Shown piece after piece: positions 7,750-10,593 of a DNA stretch of 10,593 bases. Source of the stretch: JANPBY01 sp031430645 (GTDB lineage: Bacteria > Actinomycetota > Actinomycetes > DATJPE01); the NCBI GenBank assembly GCA_031430645.1, contig JANPBY010000179.1, positions 1 through 10,593 of the forward strand, written 5' to 3'. A program made the translations under genes and the position numbers. Within the stretch, counting starts at the first letter, position 1; every line of letters begins with the position of its first letter. The notes under the pieces are model-generated. The model was given only the letters and a program-made list of their open reading frames with translations, was not told the DNA's origin and made no database searches.

Positions 7750-8232
7750 TCAGTGGGCGTCGTCGCCGGCCTGGAGGCAGTCGACGACCTTCTGGCAGGC
7801 GGCGCCGGCTTCCGCGAACTCCTGGGGAGTGAGCACATCGACCAGGTGACGCCGTACAGAGCCAACGTGGGATGGGGCGGCGGCGACGAGCAGGCCCCAA
7901 CCGGCAGGTGTGAGTTCCGCGAGGGTGCCGCGACGATCGGTCGGGCATTCGCGTCGAGTGACCCAGCCGCCCTCCTCCATGCGGGCAACCTGGTGAGATA
8001 ACCGGGACCGCGAAGACAAAGTCAGATCCGCAAGCTCACTCATGCGCATCCGGCGATCCGACGCCTCGGACAGCCGGACGAGAATCTCGTAGTCGGCCAA
8101 AGCGATGCCGTGCTCGGCTTTGAGGTCGCGGTCCAGGGCGTCGGTCAGGAGAACCTGGGCCGAGATCCACGCCCGCCACGCGTGCTGTTCGCTGGTGCTG
8201 AGCCAGAGTGTCTTGTCGTCCGTGGGAGCCAT
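7750..8232 (-). CDS. MarR family transcriptional regulator
   Basis: A 160-residue winged-helix DNA-binding protein, presumably a dimer. The core runs from about 48 to 112: DYEILVRLSEA, MRMSELADLTLSSRSRLSHQVARMEEGGWVTRRE (helix-turn-helix plus recognition helix), then the wing CPTDRRGTLAELTPAG, where Asp99-x-Arg101 is the usual MarR wing signature. Cysteines are at 96, 146 and 152; the Cys in the wing is common in actinobacterial members and does not by itself indicate redox sensing. The ATG at 8232 is preferred: TATCGT lies 6 nt before it, as in leaderless actinobacterial transcripts, and longer forms would overlap the nuclease gene. The gene lies directly upstream of fpr, so it probably represses itself and fpr. 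The ligand is unknown. Confidence 0.93.
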   Translation of the reverse strand: MAPTDDKTLWLSTSEQHAWRAWISAQVLLTDALDRDLKAEHGIALADYEILVRLSEASDRRMRMSELADLTLSSRSRLSHQVARMEEGGWVTRRECPTDRRGTLAELTPAGWGLLVAAAPSHVGSVRRHLVDVLTPQEFAEAGAACQKVVDCLQAGDDAH

Positions 8233-8238
8233 GACCCC

Positions 8239-8244
8239 ACGATA
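8239..8244 (-). promoter_or_regulatory. Candidate -10 box for leaderless marR transcription
   Basis: Read on the minus strand the box is TATCGT, followed by 6 nt (GGGGTC) and the marR ATG. This TANNNT-to-ATG spacing is the common arrangement of leaderless mRNAs in actinobacteria, and no proper Shine-Dalgarno sequence is seen. No convincing -35 is visible. Confidence 0.45.
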
Positions 8245-8245
8245 G

Positions 8246-8267
8246 TTGAAAAGCGTACGATTCTCGA
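8246..8267 (-). promoter_or_regulatory. Candidate MarR operator (imperfect 22-bp palindrome)
   Basis: TTGAAAAGCG and CGATTCTCGA flank a central TA (8256-8257), matching as inverted repeats at 7 of 10 positions, with CGTACG at the centre. MarR proteins typically bind imperfect palindromes of about this length. It lies 1 nt upstream of the -10 box, where binding would block RNA polymerase. Autoregulation is inferred. Confidence 0.45.
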
Positions 8268-8278
8268 ATGAATCATTC
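8266..8278. repeat. Perfect inverted repeat between nuclease stop and marR
   Basis: GAATGA and TCATTC are exact inverted repeats around a single A (8272). The right end overlaps the nuclease stop codon and the left end abuts the candidate MarR operator. It may be a second regulator half-site pair; too short with too small a loop to be a stable terminator. Confidence 0.4.
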
Positions 8279-8855
8279 AGTTGGTCCGTGCTGGGCACCG
8301 GGACCAGAGCCCGCGTCCAGCGGCCCGCGCGGAGTCTTCGGCGGCTCGCAACTCGGCGAGGTGGGCGACGTTGGGCCGGTAGGTAGCCACGGTAGCGAAA
8401 CCGTTGAGGACAAGCTCTGCGTTCAGCAGTCGCGGCGGCTCAGTCAGCCAGATATAGGCCAGGTCTCGGTCGAAGCGGTCTTTGCGTTCGAGGTCCCATT
8501 CCAACAAGACGGGAGTTCGTCTGGGAAGCAGGCGGGCAAGCTCGGCTGACGACTCGGGTCCGAAGCACTCGACGGGGGAGTTCGGCTTGACGCTCTCGGG
8601 GGCATCGACCCCGATGAGTCTGATGCGTCGGCCATCCACGATCAGCGTGTCGCCGTCGACGACTCGTTCGACCCGGGCTCGCTCACCGGCGGGCAGTGGG
8701 CCGACTGGCTCGTTGATGGATGACCGGCTCGGGTCCGTCGTTGACGGGGATTCTGTGCACCCGATCAGCAAGAGGCCGCACAGTGCCGTGCCGAGGGCCG
8801 CAGCAGCAAAGCCCTTGCGTGTCAACCGATGACGGCGCTGTGGTGCCGTTCCCAA
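8277..8855 (-). CDS. Thermonuclease (SNase-like) family lipoprotein
   Basis: A 192-residue predicted exported nuclease that would cleave DNA or RNA outside the membrane using calcium. A basic N-terminus (RRHRLTRK) and a hydrophobic stretch lead to the lipobox LIGC with Cys33, so it is probably lipid-anchored. The SNase fold follows: VVDGDTLIV at 65-73, RIRLIGVDAPES at 77-88, and DRFDRDLAYIWL at 126-137. Residues equivalent to staphylococcal nuclease Asp21, Arg35, Asp40, Glu43 and Arg87 are all present as Asp69, Arg79, Asp84, Glu87 and Arg130, so it should be active. A TTG at 8855 is the longest start and overlaps ppgK by 34 nt; a TTG at 8825 would overlap the ppgK stop by 4 nt (TTGA) and still leave a good signal peptide. 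Neither has a clear ribosome-binding site, so translational coupling to ppgK is likely. Confidence 0.88.
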   Translation of the reverse strand: MGTAPQRRHRLTRKGFAAAALGTALCGLLLIGCTESPSTTDPSRSSINEPVGPLPAGERARVERVVDGDTLIVDGRRIRLIGVDAPESVKPNSPVECFGPESSAELARLLPRRTPVLLEWDLERKDRFDRDLAYIWLTEPPRLLNAELVLNGFATVATYRPNVAHLAELRAAEDSARAAGRGLWSRCPARTN

Positions 8856-9598
8856 AGCCTGATTCCGCCGAGAATCCCGGCGGTGTTCGACACGATCTCT
8901 GCCTTGGGACCGAGGTCGAAGTCGAGCCGCTTCGCATTGCCGCCGCCGATGTAAATGCGGTCCCAGTAGAGGGTGCCTTCCAGAAGGAGCAACGCCTTGT
9001 GTACCCGACGGTTCCAGCGCTTAGCTCCGACGTTGATGCGCTCGGCATCTCCCAGCTGGATATCGAAGGACTGGCCATTGCGGAACGGTGCGTGCGAGAG
9101 CTCAATGTGTGGAAGGAGGAGCCCATCGTTGAACAACGCGGTGCCGACGCCGGTTCCCAGGGTCATCACGAATTCGAATCCCGCGCCCGCGACAACGGCG
9201 CATCCCTGGACATCGGCATCGTTGGCGAGCAGGAGGGGTTTGCCGAACGCTTGTCGAAGTGCCTCCTCCAAGGGGTAGCCCTCCCAAAGTGCGGCCTGCT
9301 CCTCGACTCGCGGGCCACCGGGCTCGACTCGCGACAGTGAAGGCACCTGCACGACCGTGCCACGGCGCACCAGACCGGGGAATCCCACGGTCACCCGGTG
9401 AAAGCTCGGCAGCGGCGCGACGAGTTCCTGCAGGGACTCAACCAGTAGTTCTGGGCTACAGGGGTAAGGCGTTTCCCTACGGACCCGCTCGACGAGCATG
9501 TCGCCCTTCGGGCCTAGGACTGATGCCTTGAGGCCGGTGCCACCGACGTCAATGGCGAGCGTCTTGACCGTGCGCGGCCAGCGCGTCGGGATCTCCAT
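8822..9598 (-). CDS. ppgK: Polyphosphate glucokinase (ROK family)
   Basis: Phosphorylates glucose to glucose-6-phosphate with polyphosphate (and usually ATP) in the cytoplasm; this is the main glucokinase type of many actinobacteria. The 258 residues match the family length (about 265 in M. tuberculosis). Motifs: the phosphate loop IDVGGTGLKA at 16-25, VGFPGLV at 71-77, the catalytic aspartate Asp127 in ANDADVQG, TLGTGVGTAL at 146-155, and IYIGGGNAKRLDF at 215-227. ELSHAPFRNGQSFD followed by AKRWNRRV is the polyphosphate-glucokinase pattern and replaces the zinc-cysteine motif of ordinary ROK kinases. The ATG at 9598 has only a weak upstream AGG, 11 nt away. It follows map by 33 nt and overlaps the nuclease start, suggesting a map-ppgK-nuclease transcript. 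Whether it uses polyphosphate, ATP or both cannot be read from sequence. Confidence 0.94.
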   Translation of the reverse strand: MEIPTRWPRTVKTLAIDVGGTGLKASVLGPKGDMLVERVRRETPYPCSPELLVESLQELVAPLPSFHRVTVGFPGLVRRGTVVQVPSLSRVEPGGPRVEEQAALWEGYPLEEALRQAFGKPLLLANDADVQGCAVVAGAGFEFVMTLGTGVGTALFNDGLLLPHIELSHAPFRNGQSFDIQLGDAERINVGAKRWNRRVHKALLLLEGTLYWDRIYIGGGNAKRLDFDLGPKAEIVSNTAGILGGIRLWERHHSAVIG

Positions 9599-9631
9599 GG
9601 CAGGAAGCCTACGATGCGCCGCCGAGAGAGG

Positions 9632-10495
9632 TCAGGCGAGCGTGAGGATCTCCGCCCCGGAGTCGGTGACGAGGAGGGTGTGCTCGAACTGCGCGGATCG
9701 CTGCTTGTCGGCTGTGACCACGGTCCATCCGTCTTCCCAGATCGTGTAGTCCACGGTGCCCAGAGTCAGCATCGGTTCGATGGTGAAGGTCATCCCTGTC
9801 TCCATAACGGTGACCGATCCTGGGTCGTCATAGTGCGGAATCACGAGACCGGAGTGAAAAGCTGCGCCGATCCCATGTCCGGTGAAGTCGCGAACGACGC
9901 CGTATCCGAATCGCCTGGCGTAGGCCTCGATCACCCGACCGATCACGTTGATCTGGCGGCCGGGGGCCACCGCCTTGATGGCGCGGGCGAGGGCTTCCTC
10001 AGTCCGCTCGACGAGCAGCCGCGACTCCTCGTCGACGTCGCCGACGAGGTAGGTCGCGTCGGTGTCTCCGTGCACTCCGCCGATGAAGGCGGTGATGTCG
10101 ACATTGACGATGTCGCCGTCCTCAAGGACGGTGCTGTCCGGGATGCCATGGCAGATGACTTCGTTGACGCTGGTGCACAGCGATTTGGTGTACGGAGGTA
10201 CACGGCCGCTCCCGGGGTAGCCGAGCGTCGAGGGGTAGGCGCCGTGGTCGCAGAGGAACTCATGCCCGATCCGGTCGAGGGATTCGGTCGTCATCCCGGG
10301 CGCTACGTGGCTCCCCACAGCCGCGAGGGCTTGCGCGGCCAGTTTGCCGGCTATCCGCATCGCCTCGATCGTCTCGCCGTCCTGAACGAAGGACTCGGTG
10401 CTTCGTTCAGCGGACTTGCGACCGACGTACTCGGGGCGGGCAATGTGCGCAGGCACCGCGCGCATCGGGGAGATCACCCCGGGAGAAACCGTCAT
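9632..10495 (-). CDS. map: Methionine aminopeptidase, type Ic
   Basis: Removes the initiator methionine from nascent proteins at the ribosome. All metal ligands are present with E. coli spacing: Asp133 (NVDITAF), Asp144 (HGDTDAT), His207 (GHGIG), Glu240 (TIEPML) and Glu271 (QFEHT), with the substrate-contacting His116 in ICHGIP. The protein is 287 residues; about 40 residues before the catalytic domain carry VPAHIARPEYVG, the N-terminal extension seen in type Ic enzymes such as the M. tuberculosis one. The ATG at 10495 lacks a Shine-Dalgarno sequence, but TAGACT stands 6 nt before it, so the mRNA is probably leaderless. It heads a run of six minus-strand genes with ppgK 33 nt downstream. Identity is very secure. 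Confidence 0.97.
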   Translation of the reverse strand: MTVSPGVISPMRAVPAHIARPEYVGRKSAERSTESFVQDGETIEAMRIAGKLAAQALAAVGSHVAPGMTTESLDRIGHEFLCDHGAYPSTLGYPGSGRVPPYTKSLCTSVNEVICHGIPDSTVLEDGDIVNVDITAFIGGVHGDTDATYLVGDVDEESRLLVERTEEALARAIKAVAPGRQINVIGRVIEAYARRFGYGVVRDFTGHGIGAAFHSGLVIPHYDDPGSVTVMETGMTFTIEPMLTLGTVDYTIWEDGWTVVTADKQRSAQFEHTLLVTDSGAEILTLA

Positions 10496-10501
10496 CGTCG
10501 G

Positions 10502-10507
10502 AGTCTA
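10502..10507 (-). promoter_or_regulatory. Candidate -10 box of map (leaderless)
   Basis: On the minus strand TAGACT is followed by CCGACG and then the map ATG, placing the transcription start at or within a base of the start codon. No clear -35 is seen about 17-19 nt upstream. The absence of any ribosome-binding site supports this reading. Confidence 0.45.
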
Positions 10508-10578
10508 GGTCGAGGGCAAGGCGATCGTCTTACTGCAGCGGCGCGCTGGTCTCAGTGTGCACATGACGAAAGGGGTCT

Positions 10579-10593
10579 CACCCGAGTCGGGTG
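10579..10593. repeat. Inverted repeat at the right window edge
   Basis: CACCCGA and TCGGGTG are perfect inverted repeats around G10586 and may continue beyond the window. On the minus strand GGGT-GAG-ACCC then CTTTCG follows, an overlapping alternative hairpin, so this may be the terminator of a gene lying outside. The remaining bases 10508-10578 show no gene; a CAGCG/CGCTG hairpin sits at 10536-10548. Confidence 0.35.

Noticed and set aside
7691..7948. N-terminal extension of the fpr frame upstream of 7690
   Set aside because: It runs into marR, is Arg/Pro-rich and low in complexity, and the GTG at 7690 has a ribosome-binding site and gives the usual FprA length.
8277..8855. Nuclease as part of a defence system
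   Set aside because: The signal peptide and lipobox place it outside the membrane, and SNase-like lipoproteins are common scavenging or housekeeping nucleases; no defence partner is nearby.
10563..10593. Possible divergent plus-strand gene starting at the ATG at 10563
   Set aside because: Only 10 codons are visible, there is no ribosome-binding site, and the codons form the edge inverted repeat; it cannot be supported from this window.

Overview
The window is high-GC DNA from an actinobacterium. The evidence is strong GC bias at third codon positions, GTG and TTG starts, an actinobacterial-looking class A RNase P RNA, a polyphosphate-type glucokinase, an FprA-type ferredoxin-NADP reductase, a DUF5990 protein and a type Ic methionine aminopeptidase. 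A member of the Propionibacteriales (Nocardioides-like) would fit, but this is an impression from gene content and was not tested by a search.

Layout, left to right. (1) Minus strand, 1-1784: a phosphoglucomutase whose C-terminus runs off the left edge, with a small DUF5990 gene upstream of it. (2) Plus strand, 1815-2228: rnpB, starting only about 30 nt from the divergent DUF5990 start. (3) Plus strand, 2416-5711: a secreted LamG-like protein, a PF00756-type alpha/beta-hydrolase and a GT87/DUF2029-like polytopic membrane glycosyltransferase. (4) Minus strand, 10495-5725: six co-oriented genes, in transcription order map, ppgK, a thermonuclease lipoprotein, a MarR regulator, an FprA-like reductase and a TIGR03086 (DinB/MDMPI-like) protein. 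GT87 and the TIGR03086 gene converge with 13 nt between their stops. The right 98 nt hold the map promoter region and an inverted repeat cut by the edge.

How the genes may work together. Ppgk makes glucose-6-phosphate and Pgm interconverts it with glucose-1-phosphate, but they lie 8 kb apart and are not one operon. The marR-fpr-TIGR03086 stretch looks like a regulated redox unit: the intergenic region before marR holds an imperfect 22-bp palindrome directly upstream of a -10-like box placed for leaderless transcription. The LamG-esterase-GT87 stretch suggests cell-envelope or exopolysaccharide work; this is inferred from families and adjacency only.

Most of the window is ordinary core genome. 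I see no CRISPR array, insertion sequence, prophage, tRNA, toxin-antitoxin or defence system. The points worth a second look are small regulatory structures and the uncharacterised LamG-esterase-GT87 trio.
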